The notes: generated by a model from the sequence alone, not told the origin. 32,535 nucleotides of DNA from Deltaproteobacteria bacterium (GCA_015075075.1 JABTVA010000020.1:1-32535), one strand, 5' to 3'; numbered from the stretch's first letter, positions 1-9,516 are shown. Translations and numbers: made by a program.

Positions 1-1
1 A

Positions 2-817
2 CACGAGTTCTCCTCGATCCCCGGGGTCAAGGAGGACGTTTCCGATATAATACTGAACCTTAAGCAGGTAAAACTCAAGCTCCACGGCGAGGGCCCCAAG
101 ACACTGAGGATCAAGTCCAACGGCGAAGGGGTGATCACCGCCGGCGACATAATAACCGACGCGACGACCGAGGTCCTGAACCCCGCGCAGCACATAGCCA
201 CCGTCTCCAGGGACGCGAAGTTCGACTGCGAGCTGGCCGTCAACACCGGCAAGGGATACGTGCCCTCCGAGAGGAACAAGCTCCCGGAAATGCCGATAGG
301 GACCATCCCCATCGACTCGGTCTTTCAGCCGGTGAGCAGGGTGAACTTCAACGTGACCCACGCCAGGGTGGGGCAGAGGACCGACTACGACAGGCTCGCA
401 CTCGAGGTCTGGACGACCGGCGCCATAGACCCGCAGAGCGCGGTAGCGGTCGCGGCCAAGGTCCTCAAGGACCAGTTGAGCGTATTCATAACCTTCGAGG
501 AGACCGAGGAGGCCCCTTCGGAGAGGGGTGAAGGCAAGCCCCAGTTCAACGAGAACCTCTTCAAGACCGTGGACGAGCTCGAGCTTTCCGTGAGGTCGGC
601 CAACTGCCTGAAGAACGCCGACATAAAATACATCGGCGAGATGGTCCAGAAGAGCGAGCAGGAGATGCTCCGCACCAAGAACTTCGGGCGGAAGTCCCTG
701 AACGAGATAAAGGAAATACTCCGCGGCATGGAGCTCGATTTCGGCATGAAGCTCGACAACTTCCCGTCAAGGAAGGATCTCGACGCCATGCATTCGGAAC
801 ACAAGGAAACCGCCTGA
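2..817 (+). CDS. rpoA: RNA polymerase alpha subunit, 5'-truncated
   Basis: This is the alpha subunit of RNA polymerase, which dimerises to start core assembly and uses its C-terminal domain to contact promoter UP elements and activators. The open frame runs in from the window edge, so the first part of the N-terminal domain is missing; about 271 codons are present. The visible part begins in the N-terminal domain (HEFSSIPGVKEDVSDIIL), continues through the second dimer-domain lobe (NPAQHIATVSRD), and ends with the helix-hairpin-helix C-terminal domain (SVRSANCLKNADIKYIGEM, then RTKNFGRKSLNEIKEIL). Its usual operon partner rplQ follows, but 167 bp away because a palindromic repeat lies between them. 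Identification is secure. Confidence 0.97.
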   Translation, partial: HEFSSIPGVKEDVSDIILNLKQVKLKLHGEGPKTLRIKSNGEGVITAGDIITDATTEVLNPAQHIATVSRDAKFDCELAVNTGKGYVPSERNKLPEMPIGTIPIDSVFQPVSRVNFNVTHARVGQRTDYDRLALEVWTTGAIDPQSAVAVAAKVLKDQLSVFITFEETEEAPSERGEGKPQFNENLFKTVDELELSVRSANCLKNADIKYIGEMVQKSEQEMLRTKNFGRKSLNEIKEILRGMELDFGMKLDNFPSRKDLDAMHSEHKETA

Positions 818-818
818 G

Positions 819-968
819 GGGCTGCTGAAACACTCAAAATCAATTCAGGCTGCTCAAAAGCTCAAGATGCAAGGAGTCGAAAAATGAGGAATGAGGCGTA
901 CTTTTATGGTACGCTGCAATGACGAATTTTGAAGACGACGCGGCAGATTGGGCTTTTTCAGCAGCCTG
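819..968 (-). repeat. Palindromic repeat family 1, copy A (inverted, diverged)
   Basis: About 150 bp bounded by inverted ends GGCTGCTGAAA and TTTCAGCAGCC, with an internal hairpin GCGTAC / GTACGC around 907-925. Read on the minus strand it matches the copies at 11882 and 13239 in overall order: outer end, a CGTCG region, the GTACGC hairpin, an inner AGCAGCCTG end, then the outer end again. It has no coding capacity of its own and looks like a MITE-type or REP-like element. It fills nearly all of the space between the rpoA stop codon and the rplQ Shine-Dalgarno. Confidence 0.75.
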
Positions 969-984
969 CTAAGGGGATTGCGTA

Positions 985-1545
985 ATGAGACACAACAGGG
1001 ACGAAAAGAGGTTCGACAGGAGCTTCAGCCACCTCAAAAGCATGCTCGCCAACATGACGAACGACCTCGTCATGCACGGAAGGATAAAGACAACGACCCC
1101 CAGGGCAAAGGTCTTGAGGCGCTATGCCGAGAGGATGATCACCCTCGGGAAGAACGGCAGCCTCGCCTCGAGGCGGAGGGCCATGGCCTTCATGAGGAGC
1201 AAGGTGGCTGTCGATAAGCTCTTTTCTGACGTCGCCCCGCAGTACAAGGAAAGGAACGGCGGCTACACCCGTATATTGAAGCTCGGCAACCGTCCCGGCG
1301 ACAACGCCCCGATGTCCTTTATCGAGCTCGTGGAGGGCGCCGCCGCTGCAGCCGAGGCGCAGCAGGCGGCAAAGGCAACTAAGAAGACGACGGTAAGGAA
1401 GGCAAAGGCGCCTGCCAAGCCAAAGGCAGCGTCGGGCGAGAAAAAGGCCGTTGCAAAGAAGGCGGCCCCGGCCAAGGCAAAGGAAGGCGCTGAGGCCAAG
1501 CCCAGGAAAGCGCCTGCCAAAAAGGCCGAGAAAAAAGAAGAGTAA
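985..1545 (+). CDS. rplQ: 50S ribosomal protein L17 with long Lys/Ala-rich tail
   Basis: Large-subunit ribosomal protein L17, near the exit tunnel. Residues 1-117 are a standard L17 ([20 protein letters not shown], then [18 protein letters not shown], ending in FIELVEG). The start is supported by AAGGGG at 971-976. The E. coli protein ends at about this point (127 residues), but here 69 more residues follow, almost entirely Ala, Lys, Pro and Glu with AKK/APAK-like repeats, similar in composition to histone H1-type tails. The tail is in the same frame with no sign of a shift and is followed by a good terminator. It is predicted to be disordered and basic and could bind rRNA or DNA. Confidence 0.96.
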   Translation: MRHNRDEKRFDRSFSHLKSMLANMTNDLVMHGRIKTTTPRAKVLRRYAERMITLGKNGSLASRRRAMAFMRSKVAVDKLFSDVAPQYKERNGGYTRILKLGNRPGDNAPMSFIELVEGAAAAAEAQQAAKATKKTTVRKAKAPAKPKAASGEKKAVAKKAAPAKAKEGAEAKPRKAPAKKAEKKEE

Positions 1546-1552
1546 TCGCAGG

Positions 1553-1579
1553 GACGGGGCCAAGCCCCGTCTCCTTTTT
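1553..1579 (+). terminator. Intrinsic terminator after rplQ
   Basis: The stem ACGGGGC/GCCCCGT with loop CAA is followed by TCC and seven T residues. It ends the rpoA-rplQ transcript. Confidence 0.85.
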
Positions 1580-1588
1580 TTCCGGCAT

Positions 1589-1616
1589 TTGATTTCACGC
1601 CGAATTCATCTATAAT
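1589..1616 (+). promoter_or_regulatory. Candidate sigma70 promoter for the HU-type gene
   Basis: TTGATT at 1589-1594, a 16-nt spacer, then a perfect TATAAT at 1611-1616. It sits just after the rplQ terminator and implies a leader of about 100 nt before the HU-type start codon at 1727. Confidence 0.6.
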
Positions 1617-1726
1617 TGTGGTAACAAATCGGGGTGCCCGGCATCCCGGAGAGCATAAGTACCGCAGCCCTGTCTTACCGCCCGCCGGCCAGACCGGCAA
1701 AAAATCCGCAGGAACCGGAGGTGTGT

Positions 1727-2020
1727 ATGTCGAAGTCCATGACCAAGTCGCAGATAGAGGACCATCTCGCAAGGGAGACGGGCGTTCCCAAAAAATCGGT
1801 CAAGGATGTGCTGGCCAAGATGGCGGAACTGGCTTACAGCGAAGCCAAGAACCAGTTCACCTTGCCCGGCTTGGGAAAACTTGTGCTGGTCGACAGGCCT
1901 GCCAGGACCGGCAGGAACCCGAGGACAGGCGAAGAGATACAGATACCGGCGAAAAAGGCCGTGAAGTTCAGGCTCTCGAAGGCATGCAAGGACGAGGTGC
2001 TCAAGAGGGCCACGGAGTAG
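1727..2020 (+). CDS. HU/IHF-family DNA-binding protein
   Basis: Histone-like protein of the HU/IHF family, 97 residues, expected to dimerise and bend DNA in the nucleoid. The N-terminal helical part (MSKSMTKSQIEDHLARETGV, then KDVLAKMAELA) is followed by the beta-arm region with GLGKLVLVDRPARTGRNPRTGEE; the RNP triplet in it carries the DNA-intercalating proline of the family. It ends FRLSKACKDEVLK. The start at 1727 is preferred over upstream in-frame codons because CGGAGGTG lies just before it and the protein then has family length. It is a single-gene transcript between a promoter near 1600 and a strong terminator. Whether it is HU or an IHF subunit cannot be decided here. Confidence 0.92.
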   Translation: MSKSMTKSQIEDHLARETGVPKKSVKDVLAKMAELAYSEAKNQFTLPGLGKLVLVDRPARTGRNPRTGEEIQIPAKKAVKFRLSKACKDEVLKRATE

Positions 2021-2064
2021 GCCTTCACCTCTCTTAATAGCGCAATAGATTTATTGAAGATTTT

Positions 2065-2105
2065 ATCTCCCTGGAGGACCCCTCCAGGGAGATTTTTTTT
2101 TTTTT
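2065..2105 (+). terminator. Strong intrinsic terminator after the HU-type gene
   Basis: Perfect 13-bp stem ATCTCCCTGGAGG / CCTCCAGGGAGAT with loop ACC, followed by a run of T residues. It may also insulate this gene from the convergent lipoprotein gene. Confidence 0.92.
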
Positions 2106-2182
2106 GGGCTCAATGGCGCGGAAAACGCCGGAGCGGGCGCTATATCTGCCCGCAACCGCAAATGCGCCTAATCGGGAGGCGC

Positions 2183-2524
2183 TCAGTTCTCGGAGCTCTT
2201 GTACCTGTACGACCAGACGACGTTATCGCGGAAGACGAGTTCGAGGACGGTCACGGACTCCCTGCTCTTCGACTCGTTCTCCACCATGCCGCCCATGTAT
2301 GCGGGGACCTTCTTCTCCTTGAACCTGTATGTCATCTTCTCTTCATTGTTCTCATAGCTGACCTCGGTCGGAGTGCCGAACGAGGTGATGACCGCCTGCC
2401 TGGTGGTCGAGCCGGCCTTTATCTCGAGCACCTTCGCCTTGTCTATCTTCGTCCCTTCCGTCTTCGTGACGTTCATGCACCCGTCGAGCAGGGCCGCCGC
2501 GGCGAGCATCAATAGCTTTTTCAT
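2183..2524 (-). CDS. Small lipoprotein, SmpA/OmlA (BamE)-like
   Basis: A 113-residue putative lipoprotein. It begins MKKLLMLAAAALLDGC, a short signal peptide ending at Cys16, which would be lipidated; Asp14 within the lipobox is unusual. The mature part contains KAGSTTRQAVITSFGTPTEV, resembling the G-x-T-x-x-x-V...G-x-P pattern of SmpA/OmlA/BamE-type domains, then an aromatic beta-rich end (VVWSYRYK). Its Shine-Dalgarno (GGAAGGAGG in gene sense) lies inside the last codons of the upstream diguanylate cyclase gene, so the two are probably cotranscribed and translationally linked. The exact role is unknown; a cell-envelope role is inferred. Confidence 0.7.
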   Translation of the reverse strand: MKKLLMLAAAALLDGCMNVTKTEGTKIDKAKVLEIKAGSTTRQAVITSFGTPTEVSYENNEEKMTYRFKEKKVPAYMGGMVENESKSRESVTVLELVFRDNVVWSYRYKSSEN

Positions 2525-2528
2525 TTCG

Positions 2529-3609
2529 TCATGCCTCCTTCCAGTTCCTCTTTTCGGCCTCGCCGACCCGTCCTTGTCCTGTCTTTACGCGGTACATGGC
2601 GTGGTCGGCCTCGTATCAGGTCCTCATGGTGGCCCGCGTCCTCGAGGAACGACGCGACGCCGGAAACGCGCGGTGAGCTGAAGGTTTAGGCCCTCATCCA
2701 TCAGTTAGCGCCCTTAACAGGCCTCCTGAGCTTCTCGGCCACCGTGACGGCGTTCTTTTCAGGGTGCCCGGCATCGCTGATGATGAACTCGTCGCCGCCG
2801 TACCTGCAGGCCAGGTCCACGTTCCGGACCATCGAGAGTATGAGCTGGGCGACCTCCTGGAGGAGCTTGCTGCCCCTCAGGTGCCCGTGCGTATCGTTCA
2901 CTTCCTTGAAGTAGTCGAGGTCGAAGAATATCATCGAGAGGTCGTATTTGAAGCGGCGCGCCCTCTCGACCTCGTACTCGAGCCTCGAGTGAAGGAACCG
3001 GGAGTTGTAGAGCTTCGTAAGGTCGTCGGTGATGGTGAGTTCCTGGACGCGGTTGAAGAAGATGGCGTTCTCGATGGCGATCGCCGAATAGTCGGCGAGT
3101 GTCGTCAGTATGAGGAGGTCGTCCTCCGAGAAGCCCGCCCCGTCCTCAACCTTGTTTATGAGCTCAATGACCCCGAGGCACTTGCCGCGGGTCATAAGCG
3201 GCACGCAGACTATCGACTGCGTGGTGAAGTTCGACATCTCGTCCGCCTTCTTCGAGAAGCGCGGGTCCTTGCCGACGTCCGGGACGAGGAGCGGCTTTTT
3301 TTCCCTCGCGACCCAGCCGGCCACGCCCTCGCCGAGCTTCAGCCTCAGGGCCTTTATCCTCTCGGAGCCCTTGCCTACGACTATCTCGAATTTGAGCTCG
3401 TTTGTTGACTCGTCAAGGAGGAGGAGGGACCAGTTCTTCGGGTGGAGGAGCTCGCTTATCTTCTCCATGACGCTATTAAGGACCTCTTTAAGGTCCAGCG
3501 AAGAGGTGAGCGCCTTCCCGAGCTCGGTAAAAACGGCAAGCTGGAGCCTTTTCTGTTCAAGCTCCCTTGCTTCCCTTGAGTTCAGGTTGCAGTTTCCGGG
3601 CGTTTCCAT
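2529..3609 (-). CDS. GAF-GGDEF diguanylate cyclase, frameshifted near its 3' end
   Basis: Predicted cytosolic diguanylate cyclase making c-di-GMP under control of a GAF sensor. After a short coiled start, residues about 25-185 form a GAF domain (VFTELGKALTSSLDLKEVL to LADYSAIAIENAIFF). The GGDEF domain follows (DDLTKLYNSRFLHSRLEYE, FDLDYFKEVNDTHGHLRG), with active motif GGDEF and an inhibitory I-site RNVD exactly five residues before it. The continuous frame stops at 2701, but the rest of the domain is readable in other frames down to 2529, including READHAMYRVKT (usual form ADxALYxAK) and a final EAEKRNWKEA. At least two indels are therefore present, more likely sequence error than truncation. 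It lies between pabC and the lipoprotein, all on the minus strand. Confidence 0.82.
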
Positions 3610-3657
3610 TGCGGAAATATAGCCTATCGAACCCGGGAAATCAAGGACGGAAGGGGG

Positions 3658-4524
3658 CTATCCAGGCCTTTTTAGAAGCTCCCTGATGCGTTTCGCGATC
3701 GGGCCGGGCCTGCCGTCTCCGATTATCCTCCCAGCCGCCTTTACGAGGGGTATCGCGTCTATTATGGAGTTGGTTATGAAAGCCTCGTGAAGGTGAAGAT
3801 ATCCCGGCTTTTACCTCTCTTTCCCTGACCGGATGGACTCTTCGCGGGCGAGCCTTATAACGTTCTCCCTTGTCACCCCGGCCAGCACGCCTGTAGAGGG
3901 CTTTTGAGAAAGCGGAGGGGTTATGAGCCTGCCGTTTTTAACGAGGAAGACGTTCGACGAGCTCCCTTCCGCGAGCAGGCCGTCTCTTACGAAAATGGCC
4001 TCGAATGCCCCCGCTTTTTCGGCCCTCATCCTGGCGAGCACGCTCGGGAGGTAGTTGAGGGACTTTACACCCGGGAGCGGAGGCGCAATGTCATCGACGA
4101 AAACGGCGCTTACGCCCCTCCTGGCAGCGCGCTCGACCCTTGCCGCATCGAGCGGCTTGACTATTATGATGCGAGTGGGCTTGAGGCCCCTTGACGGCAG
4201 GTGGCTTGCCTTGTCAGGCCCTCTCGTAAGCATGAGCTTCACATAGGACTCTCCTTTTACGAGCCCGTTTTTTTCAAGGAGCGCCTCGATAGCCCCGTCC
4301 GTTACGTCTTTTTCAAAATCCTTCAAGCCGCTCGACGGAAGGCCCAGAAAGCGGGCCCCGGCCCTTAGCCTCCGCATGTGCTCCCTGAGGAAGAGGGGCT
4401 TGCCGTCTCTGGCCTTGAGCGTCTCGTACAGGCCGTCGCCGTACGAGAGGCCCCTGTCGAATACCGATACCGCTGCCCTTTCCTCGGGAATGACCTTCCC
4501 GTCAAGGTAGACCCACAGCCTCAT
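3658..4524 (-). CDS. pabC: Aminodeoxychorismate lyase-like PLP enzyme (class IV aminotransferase), 3' frameshift
   Basis: Fold-type IV PLP enzyme, most likely 4-amino-4-deoxychorismate lyase, which releases pyruvate to give p-aminobenzoate for folate synthesis. It starts MRLWVYLDGKVIPEERAAVS and has FDRGLSYGDGLYETL, the expected lysine in PLPGVKSLNYLPSVLA, and EGSSSNVFLVKNGRLITPPL with GVLAGVTRENVI. The continuous frame stops at 3811, but the next frame continues with VREREVKAGDIFTF and ends IGDGRPGPIAKRIREL to a stop at 3658, giving normal length; one indel near 3815-3835 explains this, with another likely near 3790. The ATG overlaps the pabB stop (ATGA), indicating translational coupling. 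A branched-chain or D-amino-acid transaminase is the alternative, but the pabB partner argues for pabC. Confidence 0.85.
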
Positions 4525-5880
4525 TCCGTCCCCTCCTTTAGCCCCAGCGCGTCCAGGAAGTCCCTGGCCTTGAGCATGGTCTCCCTGTATTCGTCCATGG
4601 GGTCCGAGTCCGCGACTATGCCGCCGCCCACCGAGAGGTGAAGCGCGCCGTCCACGCATATGGCCGTCCTTATGGCGATCGATATCTCCGCGCCGCCGTT
4701 CAGGCCGAACCAGCCGATGCCGCCCGTGTATACCGAGCGCCTTCTTCTCTCAAGCTCGTCGATTATCTCCATCGCCCGTATCTTAGGGGCGCCCGTAATG
4801 GAGCCGCCGGGGAACATGGCCTTCAATGCCGCTGCCGGTCCGATGCCTTCCTTAAGCCTTCCCTTGACGGTCGAGACCATATGGTGCAGGTGCGGGTAGC
4901 TCTCGACCTCGGCGAACGAGCTTACCTCCACCGTGCCGGGGACGGAAATACTGCCTAAGTCGTTCCGTTCGAGGTCGACTATCATCACGTGCTCTGAAGC
5001 CTCCTTCGCGCTGGCCTTAAGCTCCCTTATGAGCCCCGCGTCCTCTGCCCTCCACGTATCTCCGCGCCTCCTGGTCCCGCGCTGTAGGGGCGCGTCTCTG
5101 CTCACCGCCTCCACTCCGGAGAAGGCATTCAGGGGAGTTTGAGACTATCTGGAAGCTCCCGAAGTCCATGAGCGCCGCGTATGGCGCGGGATGCCTCTCC
5201 GAGAGCAAAAGGAAAAGGGCGAGAGGGTCTCCTGCCCATTCGAATGAGAGCCTCTGGGAGAGGTTTATCTGGTAGATGTCTCCCGCCCTTATGTATTCCT
5301 TGGCCCGCCCGACCGCATTGACGTATTCCTCGACCGGAACATCCTGGCGCATCCCCCTGGCTCGTTCGACCTTCCTCCCCGGCACGGTCCTCATCCCGGC
5401 GATAAGCATCCGCCTGAACTCCTCTAATCTTTTTTTATCGCCGGATGATGAGACGAGGAACCCCTTTTCCTTTCCGTGGTCGTATGCGAAGACAGGGTCG
5501 TAGAATCCCGCGACGCAGTCCGGTATGCCCGGGCCGTCATTCCTTTTAAAGCCCCTGCCGGGCTCGATCAGATCCTTCAGGTCGTATGAAAAATAGGCGG
5601 CTATGCCGCCGTTAAAAGGGAAGGGGCCGTCTGCTCCGGTTCCTGCTTCCTCTTCGAGTACGGCGGTTATCGCCTCGAACGGGTCAACATAAGCCCCGGG
5701 CCTGCCGTCTAAGGAGGTGACGCCGTTCTCCGTCCTTATGACCCTTCTCGGCTTCGCCCCGACGAATGAATATCCCGGCCCCCGTGGGTTCCGGATTATG
5801 AACGCGTTCCCGAGCCCTTTCAGAATATGGTAAGCGCCTTCAGGCCCGAGCCCCGGTATTTCCTCTATCATCTCTTTCAT
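4521..5880 (-). CDS. pabB: Aminodeoxychorismate synthase component I, one internal frameshift
   Basis: Chorismate-using enzyme of the anthranilate/ADC synthase family, about 453 residues over the full span. It makes aminodeoxychorismate for folate synthesis. The 5' frame carries the N-terminal half (PFNGGIAAYFSYDL; AKEYIRAGDIYQINLSQRLSF; SNSPECLL). The 3' frame carries the catalytic half (GTRRRGDT, HVMIVDLERNDLG, FPGGSITGAPKIRAMEIIDE, GGIVADSDPMDEYRETMLKA). The frames join near 5105-5115, inside the usual PIKGTRRRG region, so one indel separates two otherwise well-conserved halves. The adjoining pabC supports PabB over TrpE. No Shine-Dalgarno precedes the ATG at 5880. A candidate promoter ends only a few bases upstream. 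Confidence 0.88.
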
Positions 5881-5889
5881 AAGTGATTC

Positions 5890-5918
5890 AGGATATATTT
5901 TTTCATTCTGCCGGTCAA
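5890..5918 (-). promoter_or_regulatory. Candidate promoter for pabB
   Basis: Read on the minus strand, TTGACC (5918-5913), a 17-nt spacer, then TATCCT (5895-5890). A start about 7 nt downstream would fall almost on the pabB ATG, giving a leaderless or near-leaderless message, which fits the absence of a ribosome-binding site. Confidence 0.4.
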
Positions 5919-6009
5919 GGCCCCCTTTTTAATTAATGAAATGAGAGTGGGGTTATAGTATATTCGTAAGGAAATCGGACGAATCCGGGAGTTTATCCGA
6001 AAGGACTGC

Positions 6010-7077
6010 ATGGCGAGGAGAAAGACAAGAGAGATACGGGTCGGGTCGGTGAGGGTAGGGGGCGACGCCCCGATAACCGTACAATCGATGACTTGCACGG
6101 ATACCGCCGACGTGCGCTCGACCGTGGCCCAGATAAAGGCGCTCGAAGCGGCCGGCTGCGAGATAGCGCGTGTGGCCGTGCCTGACATGACTGCCGCCAG
6201 GGCGATCTCGGAGATAAAGAGGTCCATTTCCATCCCGCTTGTCGCTGATATCCATTTCGACTGGCGGCTCGCGCTGGCTTCCCTCGAGAGCGGGGCCGAC
6301 TGCCTGAGGATAAACCCCGGCAATATCGGCTCGGAGGCAAGGACAAGGGAGGTGGTGAAGGCCGCTAAAGAGCGGGGCGTTCCGATAAGGATAGGCGTGA
6401 ACGCGGGCTCTCTCGAAAAGGACATACTCTCGAAATACGGCCATCCGGTTCCGGATGCGCTTGTCGAGAGCGCGATCCGCCATATCCGTATACTCGAGGA
6501 CATGGACTTCAGCGCGATAAAGGTGTCTCTAAAGGCGTCGAGCGTGCCGCTTACGGTAGCGAGCTACAGGCTCCTCGCGGAGAAGGTGGACTATCCCTTC
6601 CACATAGGCATAACCGAGGCCGGCACCCCGTTTGCCGGGAGCATAAAATCCGCGGCAGGGCTCGGCATACTCCTTTCGGAAGGGCTTGGGGATACGCTCA
6701 GGGTCTCACTTACAGGCGACCCGGTTGACGAGGTAAGGGCAGGGTGGGAGATATTGAAGGCCCTGGAGATACGCGAGCGCGGGGTACGCATCATATCGTG
6801 CCCCACCTGCGCCAGGCTCAAGTTCGACAGCATCGGCATCGCGGGCGAGGTCGAGAAGAGACTGTCGCAGGTAACGGAATCTGTCAAGGTGGCCATAATG
6901 GGCTGCGTGGTGAACGGCCCAGGAGAGGCCGTTGAGGCCGATATCGGGATAGCGGGCGGCGACGGCTCCGGCATGCTCTATGTGAAAGGCAGGCAGGTCG
7001 GCAAGGTCGCGGAGAAGGACATAGTGGAGAGGGTGGTAGCAGAGGTGGGGAAGATTTTGGAGGAGAGGAGAGGATAA
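6010..7077 (+). CDS. ispG: 4-hydroxy-3-methylbut-2-en-1-yl diphosphate synthase
   Basis: IspG/GcpE, the [4Fe-4S] enzyme that reduces methylerythritol cyclodiphosphate to HMBPP in the MEP isoprenoid pathway; cytosolic. The 355-residue protein starts [20 protein letters not shown] and has [31 protein letters not shown] and [12 protein letters not shown] in the TIM-barrel part. The C-terminal cluster-binding part has ISCPTCAR (Cys264, Cys267) and [10 protein letters not shown] (Cys299, Glu306), the full set of cluster ligands. AAAGGA at 5999-6004 supports the start. It diverges from pabB and is intact. The sequence switches to AT-rich composition right after its stop codon. Confidence 0.97.
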   Translation: MARRKTREIRVGSVRVGGDAPITVQSMTCTDTADVRSTVAQIKALEAAGCEIARVAVPDMTAARAISEIKRSISIPLVADIHFDWRLALASLESGADCLRINPGNIGSEARTREVVKAAKERGVPIRIGVNAGSLEKDILSKYGHPVPDALVESAIRHIRILEDMDFSAIKVSLKASSVPLTVASYRLLAEKVDYPFHIGITEAGTPFAGSIKSAAGLGILLSEGLGDTLRVSLTGDPVDEVRAGWEILKALEIRERGVRIISCPTCARLKFDSIGIAGEVEKRLSQVTESVKVAIMGCVVNGPGEAVEADIGIAGGDGSGMLYVKGRQVGKVAEKDIVERVVAEVGKILEERRG

Positions 7078-7139
7078 AAAGCAGAATAGATGGGAGTCAT
7101 GAAAGTTTCACTTTTTTTAGATCATTAGGGAGCTATTCC

Positions 7140-8369
7140 ATGAAAAAAAAGAAATTGGTATCTGAAACAAGAAAATACTTAGTTCAGACAGTGGCACAAG
7201 CAAAAAAAATCACATTTGATTGGTTGGCAGAAGTCGACCTAAGTAATCCAATTAGTCTCGGATTACCCGAGATCGATGATCGTTATCATATTTGGCGTGT
7301 ACCGCTTCGGAACAAAAAAACAGGCATCAAAATTGGCGAAGTTGTGATAAATGCTTTCAGCACAGCTATGATCATGCAGAAAACTACGAAACCAGAACTA
7401 TTAGAAGTAAGATTGCTTGAAAAAGATGAAAATAAACTAAAAAGGAATCAAAAAAAACCAATAGAATATCCTATTTCACCGCTTCGTAATACAATCGCAC
7501 AAGGTGATTCCGTGGCATTGTTAGATGATATGCCAAACGCATCTATTGATCTTGTGTTCACCTCCCCTCCTTATTTTAATGCTCGTCCCGAATATAGCGA
7601 GTATGAGGAATACGAGCATTATTTGTTTAAAATGCGTCAAGTTATAAAGCGCGTTCACAGGGTATTAAATGAAGGACGTTTTTTTGTAATCAATGTATCT
7701 CCTGTTTTACTTCGTCGTGCGAGCAGGAATGAATCTTCAAGAAGAATAGCTGTGCCCTTCGATTTGCATCGTATTTTTATAGAAGAAGGTTTTGATTTCA
7801 TAGATGATATTATTTGGGTGAAACCTGAGGGTGCTGGATGGGCCACTGGTCGTGGGCGCAGGTTTGCCGCCGACCGAAATCCATTGCAATACAAAGCCGT
7901 ACCTGTGACTGAGTATGTTCTTGTCTACAGAAAGCGCTCAGAAATATTGATTGACTGGTTTATCAGAAATCATCCTGATAGAGGCATTATCAAAGATTCA
8001 AAAATAAAGGATAACTATGAAAAAACTAATATTTGGCGTATTCATCCAAAAACCAATTCAAAGCATCCAGCTGCTTTTCCCCACGAATTGGCGCGAAAAG
8101 TAATCGAATATTACTCGTTCAAAAATGATGTGATTTTTGACCCGTTTGCAGGCTCAGGCACGGCTGGGGCTGCGGCGGCAAATACAGGAAGGCGTTTTGT
8201 TCTTTTTGAAATAAACCCCAACTATATTGATTTAATGCGCGAATCCGTTCATTCATGGTTGGGGATAGCGGCAGAAGAAATTCTCTGGATCAACTGTGCG
8301 CCTGCTGAACCCAAGCAGCCTGCGCTTCTGGATCTTTCTCATAAAAAAGAGAAAAGGGAGAAGTTGTAA
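7140..8369 (+). CDS. DNA methyltransferase of a restriction-modification cassette (beta class, probably N4-cytosine)
   Basis: S-adenosylmethionine-dependent DNA amino-methyltransferase, 409 residues. Catalytic motif IV is TSPPY at residues 141-145 and the SAM-binding motif [10 protein letters not shown] is at 333-341, the order of the beta class. SPPY rather than DPPY favours N4-cytosine methylation. Residues 1-115 form an unrecognised N-terminal region ([40 protein letters not shown]) that might belong to target recognition. Base composition is clearly more AT-rich than ispG, with AAA/AAT/ATT codons common, indicating horizontal acquisition. The next gene starts one base after its TAA. Target sequence is unknown. 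Confidence 0.88.
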   Translation: MKKKKLVSETRKYLVQTVAQAKKITFDWLAEVDLSNPISLGLPEIDDRYHIWRVPLRNKKTGIKIGEVVINAFSTAMIMQKTTKPELLEVRLLEKDENKLKRNQKKPIEYPISPLRNTIAQGDSVALLDDMPNASIDLVFTSPPYFNARPEYSEYEEYEHYLFKMRQVIKRVHRVLNEGRFFVINVSPVLLRRASRNESSRRIAVPFDLHRIFIEEGFDFIDDIIWVKPEGAGWATGRGRRFAADRNPLQYKAVPVTEYVLVYRKRSEILIDWFIRNHPDRGIIKDSKIKDNYEKTNIWRIHPKTNSKHPAAFPHELARKVIEYYSFKNDVIFDPFAGSGTAGAAAANTGRRFVLFEINPNYIDLMRESVHSWLGIAAEEILWINCAPAEPKQPALLDLSHKKEKREKL

Positions 8370-8370
8370 G

Positions 8371-9516
8371 ATGCATTTATTAAGCAAATTATTTCCTGAT
8401 ACTGGCAAAATCCTGTTGACGGGTACTGGAAAGCAATTCGTCGAGCGTATAGGAGTTGAAAAGGTAAGGCAAGTTATTCTCAGCGTTATGATGGGCGAGA
8501 ATATCAGGAATCAATCCGAACCGCTTTCAAGAAGACGAATTGCTCAAATCAGTGGTGCACTGGTCGTATTATTTGCACGCGGCTGTCTACAGACGGAAGA
8601 TTTTATTGATAAACTTTCTCCTATTGCAGCTGGACAATTAACAACTGCAAAGAAGAATGATATTGTCGCAGTATGGCCAGCCCAATGGCTACTCGGATTG
8701 ACGAACAAGGCTGTTCAAAATGTTCTCAGAAATGACCACGCAGCTTTAGATACTTATCTCAGGGATTTTGATCTAGCCATAAAGGAATCCGCTTTTAAAT
8801 GTCGTAAAGAATTGGGTGATATTCGGATGTCTTTAGGTTTTATTGAGGATAAAACAGGAAGACAGATAGCACTCGATTGGGAAGGCATTATACGGCTTAC
8901 CACTGCTATCGGTAGTCAAACATTGACAATACGGGGATCAGATAAATCCTTATTCGGCAAACTTTTCGAAAGACTTATACTTGGTTCATTCCTCACAATA
9001 ATGGATTTTGAAAGAGTTAACCCCTTAACAAATAATAAGACTGAAAATGTTTTTTGGTTATCTGATAGTTCAGATATACGTGAAAGTGATGCCACGCTCT
9101 TAATTCGGCCTGGAAAATTGGCCCGTTTTGATATTGGTTTTATAGGCCCTGGTAATTCAGAAATCTCAAAAGACAAGTTGTCTCGTTTTGCTCGGGAATT
9201 AGAGACTGATAGTGGACGGAGTAGCTCTGTTACTTTTATTGTAGTAGATAGATTGCCAAATACTGGAAAAACTAAAAAAGCTGCAGAAAAAATTGGTGCA
9301 GAAATAATACAAATGAGCATGCAATATTGGCCGAAAGACCTTGCTATTCGACTGGGTAGGCGACTTAAAATTAAGCACGAGCTTCAAAATATGCCAGACA
9401 ACAAAATTAGGGATTATATGGCAAGTAAATTATCGACTATACCAGTCCAAGATTTTTTAAGTACAGTATCTTTTGCGGACATTGAAGCTGAAATTACAGA
9501 AGAAGAAACTCTATAA
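8371..9516 (+). CDS. Probable type II restriction endonuclease, possibly CfrBI-like
   Basis: A 381-residue protein starting MHLLSKLFPDTGKILLTGTG immediately after the methyltransferase stop, with the same AT-rich composition. Position and coupling make it the likely cognate endonuclease. The sequence reminds me of CfrBI-family endonucleases, whose known member cuts within CCWWGG and pairs with an N4-cytosine methylase, but this is recollection, not a search result. A candidate PD-(D/E)xK-like active site is Asp254 in RFDIGF followed by Glu264-Ile-Ser-Lys267. An upstream in-frame start at 8296 would overlap the methyltransferase and is rejected; GGGAG at 8356-8360 serves the ATG at 8371. Confidence 0.68.
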   Translation: MHLLSKLFPDTGKILLTGTGKQFVERIGVEKVRQVILSVMMGENIRNQSEPLSRRRIAQISGALVVLFARGCLQTEDFIDKLSPIAAGQLTTAKKNDIVAVWPAQWLLGLTNKAVQNVLRNDHAALDTYLRDFDLAIKESAFKCRKELGDIRMSLGFIEDKTGRQIALDWEGIIRLTTAIGSQTLTIRGSDKSLFGKLFERLILGSFLTIMDFERVNPLTNNKTENVFWLSDSSDIRESDATLLIRPGKLARFDIGFIGPGNSEISKDKLSRFARELETDSGRSSSVTFIVVDRLPNTGKTKKAAEKIGAEIIQMSMQYWPKDLAIRLGRRLKIKHELQNMPDNKIRDYMASKLSTIPVQDFLSTVSFADIEAEITEEETL

